From Serratia sp. PL17 (GTDB lineage Bacteria > Pseudomonadota > Gammaproteobacteria > Enterobacterales > Enterobacteriaceae), in the NCBI RefSeq assembly GCF_017832355.1, contig NZ_JAFIBY010000001.1:62001-126000 (forward strand): a stretch of DNA of 64,000 nt. Reading direction: 5' to 3'. Below are positions 1 through 8,065 of the stretch, in pieces (the first letter of the stretch is position 1; every line of letters starts with the position of its first letter). A model generated the notes under the pieces. It made no database searches. It had not been told where the DNA came from and saw only the letters and a list, made by a program, of their open reading frames with translations. A program made the position numbers and the translations under genes.

Positions 1-537
1 CCCCATTTCGCTGTTAAACGGCAAATACCAGAATAGCGCGATCTCGTGATCGGCGAGGTCAGGATGAGCGCGATACAGCAAATGGTCGATACCGCCGAGG
101 ATAAAACCAAAACGTTGATAGCAGCGGCAGGCGGGCAGGTTAGTATTTTGCGTTTCGAGCATCAGGCCGGAAGTTTCGTGGCGTTGTGCCCAGAGCTTCG
201 CTGTTTCAAGCAGGGCTGTCGCAATCCCCAGGCGGCGCACATGGGCACTGACGACGATCTCTTCGATGAGCGCATAGCCATTCCAGTTATTGCTGAGCGT
301 GATGTGACCCACCGCCTCGCCACGATGACGGGCCAAAAAGGTTTCGCTTTCCTCATTGACGAACGGGGCTAACGGGTAGTCTTTGCGGAATGGCGTGACC
401 GGCAGCAGCGGCCAACTGTCGATCGGCGTGTCGAAAGCCGGCTGGGCATAGCGTGCAATCTGAAAGCCAAAGTCGCAGCTTGTCAGGTACCCGTCGGGTA
501 AACGGGTGACGGGAGTAATTTGGATCGCTGGGCTCAT
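1..537 (-). CDS. GNAT acetyltransferase, streptothricin acetyltransferase (SatA)-like, 3' end off the window
   Basis: The frame stays open for 179 codons to the left edge, so the stop codon lies outside. The C-terminal half carries a GNAT acetyl-CoA fold: VRRLGIATALL is the pyrophosphate-binding loop and GLMLETQNTNLPACRCYQRFGF the following strand and helix. That second block, and the ending around residues 160-176 (IALFWYLPF), resemble Bacillus SatA, which inactivates streptothricin by acetylation. The true substrate cannot be told from sequence. The ATG overlaps the stop of the upstream acyltransferase in an ATGA junction at 534-537, so the two are translationally coupled. SatA proteins are about 175-180 residues, so only a few residues are probably missing. 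Confidence 0.75.
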   Translation of the reverse strand, partial: MSPAIQITPVTRLPDGYLTSCDFGFQIARYAQPAFDTPIDSWPLLPVTPFRKDYPLAPFVNEESETFLARHRGEAVGHITLSNNWNGYALIEEIVVSAHVRRLGIATALLETAKLWAQRHETSGLMLETQNTNLPACRCYQRFGFILGGIDHLLYRAHPDLADHEIALFWYLPFNSEMG

Positions 538-1004
538 GGGGCAAGCTCCCTCAACAAACGCGCCGGATTACCGGCATAGATCCCTTTGCGGGTGATGTTT
601 TTGGTGACGACTGACCCGGCACCGATCACGGTGCCGCTGCAAATTTCCACTGCCAGCACCGTGGTACCGGAGCCAATAGAAACATGATCACCAATCAGTG
701 TGCGGCCCCAGCTTGCGGCATCGGCATTGGGGGCGCCTTCTTTAAACAGATCGTTCGCGAAGGTGACATTGTGGCCGATGAAACAATCGTCGCCGATGGT
801 GACATATTCACAGATAAAGCTGTGTGACTGGATTTTGCTGCGGGCACCAATGCTGACGTTTTTTTGGATTTCGACAAAGGGCCCGACGAATACGCCCTCG
901 CCGAGCCGGCAGCCATACAGATTGCAGGGCTGAACGACGGTGACATTTTGTCCGGCGTCGACATCGACAATGCCAACATGGCGAACGGTAAGGACAGATG
1001 ACAT
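534..1004 (-). CDS. Hexapeptide-repeat acyltransferase, WbpD/WlbB-like
   Basis: A protein of 156 residues made almost entirely of left-handed beta-helix hexapeptide repeats ([LIV]GxxxxI pattern, for example VSIGARSKIQSHSFICEYVTIG and VSIGSGTTVL). It ends in the usual YAGNPARLLREL motif of the LbH acetyltransferases. The closest pattern is that of UDP-2-acetamido-3-amino-sugar N-acetyltransferases such as WbpD/WlbB, but no sugar-nucleotide genes adjoin it. I chose the ATG at 1004; a GTG 12 bases upstream is also in frame. It is the first gene of a two-gene unit with the GNAT gene, joined by a 4-base overlap. The acyl acceptor is unknown. Confidence 0.75.
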   Translation of the reverse strand: MSSVLTVRHVGIVDVDAGQNVTVVQPCNLYGCRLGEGVFVGPFVEIQKNVSIGARSKIQSHSFICEYVTIGDDCFIGHNVTFANDLFKEGAPNADAASWGRTLIGDHVSIGSGTTVLAVEICSGTVIGAGSVVTKNITRKGIYAGNPARLLRELAP

Positions 1005-1208
1005 GGCGTTTCTCACGGCAGTGGCGCAGTGGGCGAATTATAAAACAAACTGTGGTTACGTCTGTGCTTTCCGAACGTTTTTTCAGCGAAAGACTATAAT
1101 TAATACAGGGGAGAGAGCCCCGTGGCCGCAATCCTCGTACGGTTAGTCATCCGTCAGAGGGGTAAATTCGTTCGCCGATCGCGACCTACGGCGATGAGGA
1201 GGTGTCTC

Positions 1209-1799
1209 ATGGTTAATCATGTTTGGGGACTTCTGGCGCATCCAAGCACCGAGTTCGAACACATTAAAAGCGAGAACGAAAGCGTCTCGCACCTTTACAC
1301 CCATCATGTCCTGTTATTGGCGCTGATCCCGGTGGTTTGCGCGTTTATCGGTACCACCCAACTGGGCTGGCTCTCCGGCGAAGGACATGCCATCCGGCTC
1401 AATACGTTCACCGCATCTTATACGGCTGTCGCTTTTTATTTGCTGATGCTGGCGGGCGTGGCAATCATGGGGAAAGTCATCCACTGGATGGCACGGCGTT
1501 ATGAAGTCCGTCCGAGCTTGCACCGCTGCATGGTGTTTGCCGGTTATGTTGCTACGCCGATGTTCCTCAGCGGTATAGTGGCGTTGTATCCCGTTGTGTG
1601 GCTGTGCCTGTTTGTCGGCGTGATTGGCCTGTGTTATTCGGGCTATCTGCTGAATCTGGGCATACCGCACTTCCTGAATATCGACAGTAAAGAAGGGTTT
1701 ATCTTCTCCAGCTCGACCTTTGCCATTGGCATCTTGTTGCTTGAGCTGCTGCTTGGGGTAACGGTACTGCTGTGGGGGTATGGTTCCTGGTTATTCTGA
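1209..1799 (+). CDS. yohC: Inner-membrane protein YohC (Yip1 family)
   Basis: The 196-residue product is close along its whole length to E. coli YohC, including the N-terminal HVWGLLAHPSTEFEHIKSEN block, YTHHVLLLALIPVVCAFIGTTQ, and the SSSTFAIGILLLELLL membrane segment near the end. About five hydrophobic helices are visible. Yip1-domain proteins are integral membrane proteins of unknown function in bacteria. The start is the ATG at 1209, which sits behind AGGAGGTG and matches the E. coli N-terminus; an upstream in-frame ATG at 1122 would add an unrelated extension. It is monocistronic and ends at a strong hairpin shared with the convergent EamA gene. Confidence 0.93.
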   Translation: MVNHVWGLLAHPSTEFEHIKSENESVSHLYTHHVLLLALIPVVCAFIGTTQLGWLSGEGHAIRLNTFTASYTAVAFYLLMLAGVAIMGKVIHWMARRYEVRPSLHRCMVFAGYVATPMFLSGIVALYPVVWLCLFVGVIGLCYSGYLLNLGIPHFLNIDSKEGFIFSSSTFAIGILLLELLLGVTVLLWGYGSWLF

Positions 1800-1814
1800 T
1801 GTCATTTTAATATT

Positions 1815-1847
1815 GCCCCTCATGCCGGTTTGGCGTGAGGGGCTTTT
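1815..1847. terminator. Bidirectional rho-independent terminator between yohC and the EamA gene
   Basis: A 12-bp stem (GCCCCTCATGCC with GGCGTGAGGGGC, one G-U pair) closes a 5-base loop and is followed by TTTT on the plus strand. On the minus strand it is followed by an AT-rich tract. It lies between two convergent genes. Confidence 0.8.
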
Positions 1848-1852
1848 GCTAT

Positions 1853-2704
1853 TTAGGGCTGGCGAAATACCAGCATGACGCCGGCCAGAATCGCCGCCAT
1901 GCCCAGCATACTGATGGCTGCCAGCGCGTGCCCGAGCAGCAGATAGTCCAGTAGCGCGGTCACCGCCGGGATCAGGTAAAACAGGCTAGTGACTTGCACC
2001 AGGTTGCCGCGTTGAATCAGCTGATACAGCAAAAAGGTGGCCAACACCGAAATTACCACGGCCATCCATAGCAGAGGCACAATAAAGGCCATGCTCCAGT
2101 CGACGCGGAGGGGTTCAAACGGCAGCACCAAGGTGCACATCAACAGTCCGACGGCGTACTGTAACGGCAAGACCGCCAAAGGCGGCTGTGCCAGACCTTT
2201 TTGCAGCAGCGTACCGGCGGTCATGCAGCCGAGAGCGATAAAAGCGCACAGCATGCCAACCAGCGAAAAATGCGCAATCATCAGACTTTGATACACCACC
2301 AGCGTTAAGCCGCCCATGGCCAACAACAGGCCAAGACCACGCAGCCCCGAACACCGGCGTTCAGTAATGAACTGAGTGAGTATCGGCTGCACGCCAAGCA
2401 GGGTTGCCAGTACACCAGGGGTAATACCTTGTTCCAGCGCCAGCAGATAGCAAATCTGATAACTGCCAATCATTAACAGTCCGATCAGTGCGACACGGCG
2501 GCGGGTGCCAGGGGCGGGCAGGTATTGCCGTTGCCACAGGCCTATCGCCAGCAGCAATGCCAGCGCGATAGCACAGCGGAAGAACAAAAAAGCAAAGGCG
2601 GATGCATGTTCCAGCCCCCAGCGTGAGAAAATTGCGCCGCTGCTCCAGAGCAGGACGAATAAGGTCGCGAGGCCCGCGTTGGCCCATTGAGACATAAATC
2701 GCAT
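1853..2704 (-). CDS. EamA/DMT-family transporter
   Basis: A protein of 283 residues with about ten hydrophobic segments in two repeats of five, the architecture of the drug/metabolite (EamA) exporters. The first repeat starts with ATLFVLLWSSGAIFSRWGLEHASAFAFLFFRC, a typical EamA opening. The second contains VISVLATFLLYQLIQRGNLVQVTSLFYLIPAVTALLDYLLLGH, with the conserved end-of-repeat motif. It is expected in the inner membrane as a proton-coupled exporter of amino acids or other small metabolites, but the substrate cannot be assigned. The ATG at 2704 has AGGTGA about 8 bases upstream. No operon partner is visible. Confidence 0.85.
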   Translation of the reverse strand: MRFMSQWANAGLATLFVLLWSSGAIFSRWGLEHASAFAFLFFRCAIALALLLAIGLWQRQYLPAPGTRRRVALIGLLMIGSYQICYLLALEQGITPGVLATLLGVQPILTQFITERRCSGLRGLGLLLAMGGLTLVVYQSLMIAHFSLVGMLCAFIALGCMTAGTLLQKGLAQPPLAVLPLQYAVGLLMCTLVLPFEPLRVDWSMAFIVPLLWMAVVISVLATFLLYQLIQRGNLVQVTSLFYLIPAVTALLDYLLLGHALAAISMLGMAAILAGVMLVFRQP

Positions 2705-3089
2705 TGAGTTTTCACCTGTCGTGAAAATAATAAGCTCCAGCAGACACGGCGTTCTATGCCGGGACGCACATCAAGCAATGCTGGAGAAGAGAATTCGGTT
2801 TGGCTTAGCGCACAACCACAGAGCGTGGCGGGTAAGCGGCAACCGCAGAGACGACAGAGAAAACGGCGGGTGGGGCAGAGGATGCGCACAGCAGAACGAC
2901 GGCCGGAAGGGTCGTGTTCGCAGAATCTTTCATGTGCGCAAACTGAATCATGGGCATTCCTGAACGCAGGGCGTGATTAACCAAACCAAGATAGTGAAGT
3001 TTGGTTGACTGCGCAACATAAAATTAACATGCGTCTTGCCAGACGAGGTGGCCCCCGAATGTCGGGGGCGCAATCTGAGAGATGGCTTA
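2705..3089. other. Intergenic region between the EamA gene and dld
   Basis: This 385-base stretch should hold the promoter of the EamA gene and the 3' region of dld, both on the minus strand. A short GC-rich hairpin (GCCCCCGA/TCGGGGGC, 3051-3069) follows dld but lacks a clear U-tract. I see no convincing gene in it. Confidence 0.5.
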
Positions 3090-4808
3090 TTACGCCTTGT
3101 TATCGGCCCAGTGCTTCCGCTTGCTGGTTTTGCCGAGGCCTGGGTTAAAGCTGTTGGTGGGATCGGCAGATCGGTAAAACGCTTGCAGGTCGGGTTTGGC
3201 CGGATAGAGGTGGCCGACGTTATGTTCCGCAGGGTATTCCGCACCGCGCTGGTCGAGGATTTCGAGCATTTTTTCTTTCAGCGCGTGGCTATCGACGCCT
3301 TTTTTCACCACATAATCCTGATGGAACACGTGGCACATAAAGTGGCCGTAATACAGCTTGTGCACCAGTTGGCTGTCGATTTCCGGCGGCAGGGTTTCAA
3401 ACCAGTCGGTGTCGTTACGGCGCAGCGCAATGTCCAATGCCAAAATGTCCTCTACCTTGTCGGCATGAACCGCATGGTAACGCACCGCGGCACCTGCGGC
3501 GGCGAAACGGTGCAAGAAGGCTTTCTTGCCTTCGTCTGGGGTGCAGACGAAGAACTCTCCGTTGCCATGGGCAAAATACTGACTCAGATACTGTTGCGCC
3601 TCTTCAACGCCCGGACCGGCCATTTTCAGCAGCAGGTGATGTTCAAAACGCTCGCGGTACGCTTTCATCCGTTTTGGCAGGTGGCTGGGGGCCAGGTGAC
3701 TCAGGCCCTGCATCAACCTGTCGGTCAGGTTATGCGGCAGCAACGGCAGCTTGTTGAGGCTGGCGTCCATGCGGCCTTTTAAGGTAAAGAAGCTCGGCAT
3801 TTGATCGGTTCCGAGCTTGTCGATCATCATAAAGGTGTCTTTGCCATACACTTCGGCGATATCAAAAATATCTCGGTGCATGTATTCGCCAGCGACCGGC
3901 AGGTTGTCGAAGGTGCTGAGCATGTGGCGGCGTAGTTCGGTCAATACGGCAGTGTCGTTGGTGCCGATGTAAAACACCTGTTCTTTGCCTTCTTTTTCAA
4001 ACGTATCCAGCCGTACTGCAAATACGGCTAGCTTGCCGGCGCAGCCGGAAGCCTCAAACAGGCGGCGTTTGTCGGCGTTAAATCGGGAAGGGGTATCGGC
4101 ATTGACGTCACGTACCCGGCTGGCATATTCGTTGTCGGACGCACGCAGTTCACCATATTCAACATCCTCTGGCCGGTAATCGCCTTTTTCCAGGCGGGTG
4201 AGGATTTCCTCCGGCGTATTGCCGAGTTTAATGCCCAAATGGTTGACCAGCCGCAGTTGGCCGTCTTCACCCAACTGTGCGTACAAAGCCATCTCGGTAT
4301 AGGCTGGGCCGCGTTTGACCAGCGAACCGCCAGAGTTATTGCACACGCCGCCGATCACCGAAGCACCAATACATGAGGAACCGATCACCGAATGGGGTTC
4401 GCGGCCATACGGCTTGAGTAATTTTTCCAGCTGATTCAGTGTACTGCCCGGGAAACCCACCACCTGCTTGCCGTTATCCAGTACCTGCACATGGTTAAGT
4501 CGCAGGGTACTGACAATCACAATATCGCGGTCATAGTCATTGCCGCTGGGCGTCGAACCTTCAGTCAGGCCGGTATTTGCCGCTTGCATAATGACAATTT
4601 TATCGGCGGCGACGCAGGCCTCCAGCAGTTGCCACAATTGCAGCAGACGCGTGGGGAACACCACCGCCAACGCTTTGCCTTCGCCAGAACGGAAGCCTTT
4701 GCGATAACGTTCGGTGCTGCGTTCGCCTGTCAGCAGCTGTGGGCCACCGACGATGCTTTTGAGCTGATTGAGAAACGCCTGGTTAGTCGCGCTGGTAAAC
4801 TGCGTCAT
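3090..4808 (-). CDS. dld: Quinone-dependent D-lactate dehydrogenase
   Basis: The 572-residue product aligns over its full length with E. coli Dld (571 residues), a peripheral membrane FAD enzyme that oxidises D-lactate to pyruvate and passes electrons to quinone. The FAD-binding region is plain: MQAANTGLTEGSTPSGNDYDR, then GREPHSVIGSSCIGASVIGGVCNNSGG. The C-terminal membrane-binding and cap parts follow, ending in NPGLGKTSKRKHW. The start is the ATG at 4808 behind AGGGAGA; an ATG 24 bases upstream has no such site. It stands alone, with AT-rich iteron-like repeats just upstream of the neighbouring map gene's 3' end. Confidence 0.96.
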   Translation of the reverse strand: MTQFTSATNQAFLNQLKSIVGGPQLLTGERSTERYRKGFRSGEGKALAVVFPTRLLQLWQLLEACVAADKIVIMQAANTGLTEGSTPSGNDYDRDIVIVSTLRLNHVQVLDNGKQVVGFPGSTLNQLEKLLKPYGREPHSVIGSSCIGASVIGGVCNNSGGSLVKRGPAYTEMALYAQLGEDGQLRLVNHLGIKLGNTPEEILTRLEKGDYRPEDVEYGELRASDNEYASRVRDVNADTPSRFNADKRRLFEASGCAGKLAVFAVRLDTFEKEGKEQVFYIGTNDTAVLTELRRHMLSTFDNLPVAGEYMHRDIFDIAEVYGKDTFMMIDKLGTDQMPSFFTLKGRMDASLNKLPLLPHNLTDRLMQGLSHLAPSHLPKRMKAYRERFEHHLLLKMAGPGVEEAQQYLSQYFAHGNGEFFVCTPDEGKKAFLHRFAAAGAAVRYHAVHADKVEDILALDIALRRNDTDWFETLPPEIDSQLVHKLYYGHFMCHVFHQDYVVKKGVDSHALKEKMLEILDQRGAEYPAEHNVGHLYPAKPDLQAFYRSADPTNSFNPGLGKTSKRKHWADNKA

Positions 4809-4895
4809 GCCGATCTCCCTGTCGTACCCCATGCCTTTCCCGTTCGCCGTATCGTCGGCGGTAAAGTGAGAGCCATAGGGTAATAATGTAATGGC

Positions 4896-4925
4896 CTATT
4901 AGCTTGTTAGCTTATTAAGTTGATA
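4896..4925 (+). repeat. Two 14-bp iterons of the TTATTAAGYTRATA family
   Basis: CTATTAGCTTGTTA (4896-4909) and TTATTAAGTTGATA (4912-4925) lie 16 bases apart between dld and map. The second fits the consensus of the iteron array upstream of the parA-like gene at 17621-17683, 12.7 kb away. The shared 14-mer and the shared spacing are seen directly; a role as a partition or RHH-protein site is inferred. Confidence 0.6.
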
Positions 4926-4936
4926 GCTTGCGTGAA

Positions 4937-5731
4937 TTAATAACGTTCCAGGTAGCCAGCCCGACGCTCTTCGTCTCGCAGCGTCAGGATTTCCACGCCG
5001 TCGGCGGTTACTGCGACGGTATGCTCCCATTGGGCAGAGAGCTTCTTGTCGCGGGTCACTACCGTCCAACCGTCTTTTTTCTGCTTAATCCGATGATCAC
5101 CTTGGTTGATCATGGGCTCGATGGTAAACACCATGCCTTCCTGTAATACCATGCCGGTGCCCGGCATGCCAAAGTGCAACACCGCGGGTTCTTCATGCAT
5201 GTCGCGACCAATGCCGTGGCCGCAGTATTCGCGCACAATGCTGTAGCCGGCTTTTTCGGCGTGCTGCTGAATAGCATGGCCGATATCACCCAATGTGGCT
5301 CCGGGTTTCACTACGCGGATGCCTTGCCACAGTGACTCATACACCGTGTTTACCAGCCGCTTGGCCAAGGGCGTGGTCTGCCCGATGCAGTACATTTTAC
5401 TGGAGTCAGCGATGTAGCCGTCATTTTCCAGCGTAATGTCTACGTTAACGATCATGCCGGAACGCAAAATTTTACTGGCAGAAGGAATACCGTGGCAGAT
5501 CACATCGTCGATCGATGTATTAAGCACATAAGGGAAGTCGTACTGGCCTTTGCTGGCCGGGCGCGACTTCAACTCATTGACGATAAAGGCTTCGGCGCGG
5601 TCGTTGATCTCCATAGTAGAGATGCCTTCGACAATCACCTCATCGAGCATAGCAAACACCTGCGCCAGCAGGGCGCCAGAGTGACGCATTTTGGCAATTT
5701 CTTCCGACGTTTTGATCACAATCTCTTTCAC
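4937..5731 (-). CDS. map: Type I methionine aminopeptidase (second-copy type)
   Basis: This 264-residue protein is a complete type I methionine aminopeptidase, which removes the initiator methionine from nascent proteins. All five metal ligands are present: Asp98 (NVDIT), Asp109 (IADSSKM), His172 (CGHGIGRDMHEE), Glu205 (FTIEPMI) and Glu236 (QWEHT), plus the substrate histidine His80. It differs enough from E. coli Map that it is probably an accessory copy; the housekeeping map normally lies beside rpsB, and neither rpsB nor tsf is here. It starts with GTG, overlapping by four bases the stop of a ParD-like antitoxin gene, so translation is coupled. That pairing, antitoxin-like protein first and aminopeptidase second, mimics a toxin-antitoxin operon. 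Confidence 0.92.
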   Translation of the reverse strand: MKEIVIKTSEEIAKMRHSGALLAQVFAMLDEVIVEGISTMEINDRAEAFIVNELKSRPASKGQYDFPYVLNTSIDDVICHGIPSASKILRSGMIVNVDITLENDGYIADSSKMYCIGQTTPLAKRLVNTVYESLWQGIRVVKPGATLGDIGHAIQQHAEKAGYSIVREYCGHGIGRDMHEEPAVLHFGMPGTGMVLQEGMVFTIEPMINQGDHRIKQKKDGWTVVTRDKKLSAQWEHTVAVTADGVEILTLRDEERRAGYLERY

Positions 5732-5931
5732 CCGACAATCTCCTTCAACGTCAGCGCGTTATCTTTCATCATTTTTTTTACCAATTGGGGGTAGGTCAGT
5801 TCCGGATGGAATTCCGCCAACATCCCGATCTTGATCCAGTATTCCGCCTGCGCGTTGATTGAACGCGTCATCGAGAGACTTGCGAGGCGAAGATCGTCAT
5901 GCAGTGCGTCTGAAATTTTCACAATGCCCAT
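5728..5931 (-). CDS. ParD-like antitoxin-family protein upstream of map
   Basis: A 67-residue protein opening with MGIVKISDALHDDLRLASLSMTRSINAQAEYWIKIG. This has the short beta strand plus two helices of a ribbon-helix-helix DNA-binding domain, as in the ParD-like family. The C-terminal half (LTYPQLVKKMMKDNALTLKEIVG) would be the partner-binding tail. The ATG at 5931 has GGAG seven bases upstream; a start further upstream would lack this. The stop overlaps the GTG of the methionine aminopeptidase gene (GTGA). No ParE-type toxin gene is adjacent. It may repress its own operon, and it may bind the aminopeptidase; both are inferences from operon layout. Confidence 0.75.
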   Translation of the reverse strand: MGIVKISDALHDDLRLASLSMTRSINAQAEYWIKIGMLAEFHPELTYPQLVKKMMKDNALTLKEIVG

Positions 5932-6101
5932 AATCAGCTCCATAAGCGATTTATATACGAAGTATATACGTTTGGGATGTTGAGAATTGTGCAATCCGTG
6001 GCATAGGAAGATTCCGGGTCACAATGATTGCCGCCGTCGGGCAATGCGTTTATTGTGATAAACGACTTTTTTTGCACTGATTTTTCAGAAGGATTTAAGG
6101 C

Positions 6102-7205
6102 GTGGCTAAATTACGTGTTGGGGTGATCTTTGGCGGTAAATCGGCGGAGCATGAGGTTTCGCTACAATCGGCAAAGAACATCGTGGATGCAATCGACAAA
6201 GAGAAGTTTGACGTCACGCTATTGGGGATCGACAAGCAGGGGCAATGGCACATTAACGATGCGTCCAATTATCTGCTGAATGCGGAAAACCCGGCGCTGA
6301 TAGCACTGAACCGCTCAAATAAAAATGTGGCTCTGATCCCCGGCCAGGAAAAACAACAGCTGATCGAATCTGGCAGCGCCAGCACGCTGGGCCAGCTCGA
6401 CGTTATTTTCCCCATCGTTCATGGCACGCTCGGGGAAGACGGCTCGCTGCAGGGGTTGTTGCGGATGGCCAATTTGCCGTTTGTCGGTGCCGGTGTGCTA
6501 GGGTCGGCGGTCAGCATGGACAAAGATGTCACGAAACGTTTATTGCGTGATGCCGGGCTGGCAGTCGCGCCGTTTGTGACACTGACACGCGTTAATCGCG
6601 CGAAATTCAGCTTTGAACAGCTCAGCGAACGCCTGGGATTGCCCTTGTTTGTTAAGCCCGCTAACCAGGGGTCTTCGGTGGGGGTCAGCAAGGTCCAGGA
6701 TCGCGCCGGCTTTGAGGCTGCCGTGACGCTGGCGTTCAGCTTCGATCATAAAGTGTTGGTGGAGTCGGCGATTGTTGGCCGTGAGATTGAGTGCGCCGTA
6801 TTGGGCAACGATGAACCGCAGGCCAGCCTATGTGGTGAAATTGTGTTGAGCGATGCCTTCTACTCCTACGACACCAAGTACATCAATGAGCAGGGTGCTC
6901 AGGTGATCGTGCCGGCGGCGATTACGCCGGAGGTGAGCGACAAAATACGTGACGTAGCGCTGAAAGCGTTTCGTGCGCTGGAATGCTTCGGTCTGGCGCG
7001 TGTGGACGTGTTCCTGACGCCGGACAACAACGTGGTGATCAACGAGATCAACACGCTGCCGGGCTTCACCAACATCAGTATGTATCCCAAATTATGGGCC
7101 GCCAGTGGCGTCAGTTACAGCCAACTGATTACCCGCCTGATTGAACTGGCGCTGGAGCGCCATCAGCAAGATCGCGCGTTGAACAGTTCGGTGTTCGATC
7201 GCTAA
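6102..7205 (+). CDS. ddlA: D-alanine--D-alanine ligase A
   Basis: The 367-residue product matches E. coli DdlA closely from [29 protein letters not shown] to [12 protein letters not shown]. It joins two D-alanines with ATP in the cytoplasm to make the dipeptide of peptidoglycan precursors. ATP-grasp features are visible: [30 protein letters not shown] and the metal-binding [20 protein letters not shown]. The start is GTG at 6102 with AAGGA upstream, and the second residue agrees with the E. coli N-terminus. It is a single-gene unit and ends at a strong terminator. Confidence 0.96.
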   Translation: MAKLRVGVIFGGKSAEHEVSLQSAKNIVDAIDKEKFDVTLLGIDKQGQWHINDASNYLLNAENPALIALNRSNKNVALIPGQEKQQLIESGSASTLGQLDVIFPIVHGTLGEDGSLQGLLRMANLPFVGAGVLGSAVSMDKDVTKRLLRDAGLAVAPFVTLTRVNRAKFSFEQLSERLGLPLFVKPANQGSSVGVSKVQDRAGFEAAVTLAFSFDHKVLVESAIVGREIECAVLGNDEPQASLCGEIVLSDAFYSYDTKYINEQGAQVIVPAAITPEVSDKIRDVALKAFRALECFGLARVDVFLTPDNNVVINEINTLPGFTNISMYPKLWAASGVSYSQLITRLIELALERHQQDRALNSSVFDR

Positions 7206-7211
7206 AGCAAA

Positions 7212-7245
7212 CAGGGGCGAAGTGATTTCCGCCCCTGGTTTTTTT
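7212..7245. terminator. Terminator between ddlA and the binding-protein gene
   Basis: CAGGGGCG (7212-7219) pairs with CGCCCCTG (7230-7237), followed by seven T's at 7239-7245. It terminates ddlA, and on the other strand is followed by TTTGCTTT, so it can serve the convergent gene too. Confidence 0.88.
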
Positions 7246-8023
7246 ACTTCACTGTCACATCAATATCGCCAAAGTATTTCTTTGCCAACTGGCTCACAGT
7301 GCCTTGCTGTTTCACTTTGACGATGGCGTCATTCAGCTTTTTCTTCAGTGCGTCATCCCCTTTACGCAGGCCGAAGGCAATGCCCTCACCCAGGATCTTG
7401 TCGTCACTGACCGCATCGCCAACAAAGGCGAAGCCTTTGCCGTCAGGCTGGGACAGAAAACCGCTTTGCCCTGAAGGAGCCATCACCAGCGTGGCGTCGA
7501 GGCGTCCGGCGGTCAGATCAAGGTAAGCCTGGTTCTGATCCTGATAAGACACGACGTCCACGCCTTGCGGTGCCCAATGTACCTTGGCGTAGGTTTCCTG
7601 AATTGAGCCTTGCAACACGCCGACATGCTTGCCAGCCAATGAGGCGGCATTTGGCAGCAGGCCGCTGTCCGCCTTGGCGATCAGCCGGTTCGGCACCTGA
7701 TAGATTGCGTCGGTGAAATCTATGGCCTGACGACGTTGGTCAGTGACGTTCATTGCCGAGTTAATGGCGTCAAATTTGCGTGCTTTTAACGCCGGGATCA
7801 GGCTATCGAATGAGGTTTCGACCCAAGTGCATTTCAACTGTGCAGTGGCGCATACGGCCTTACCCAGATCGATATCAAAACCTTCAAGCTGACCGCTGGC
7901 AGATTTGGATTCGAATGGAGGATACAGTGCTTCCAGGCCGAAGCGCAGCGTATTTTCCGCCGCCAGCGTGGAACCGGCGGCCAGCAGGCAGCCTGCGGCG
8001 ATCAACGTTTTCAGTGATTTCAT
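7244..8023 (-). CDS. Periplasmic amino-acid-binding protein (HisJ/ArgT/ArtJ family)
   Basis: A 259-residue type-3 solute-binding protein with a clear Sec signal peptide (MKSLKTLIAAGCLLAAGSTLAA, cleavage before ENTLRFG). The mature part has the family blocks LRFGLEALYPPFESKSASGQLEGFDIDLGKAVCA and IPALKARKFDAINSAMNVTDQRRQAIDFTDAIY, as in lysine/arginine/ornithine- and histidine-binding proteins. It would capture a basic or related amino acid for an ABC importer, but no permease or ATPase is adjacent. It lies 42 bases downstream of the aminotransferase gene on the same strand, so the two are probably co-transcribed and could be under the divergent LysR regulator. Confidence 0.88.
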   Translation of the reverse strand: MKSLKTLIAAGCLLAAGSTLAAENTLRFGLEALYPPFESKSASGQLEGFDIDLGKAVCATAQLKCTWVETSFDSLIPALKARKFDAINSAMNVTDQRRQAIDFTDAIYQVPNRLIAKADSGLLPNAASLAGKHVGVLQGSIQETYAKVHWAPQGVDVVSYQDQNQAYLDLTAGRLDATLVMAPSGQSGFLSQPDGKGFAFVGDAVSDDKILGEGIAFGLRKGDDALKKKLNDAIVKVKQQGTVSQLAKKYFGDIDVTVK

Positions 8024-8065
8024 ATTCAGAGCCCTTTTCCCATGGTCAAAGCAAAAATGAATACA

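Noticed and set aside
3036-3782. A 248-codon open frame antisense to dld
   Set aside because: Composition mirrors the dld codons; there is no homology and no start signal.
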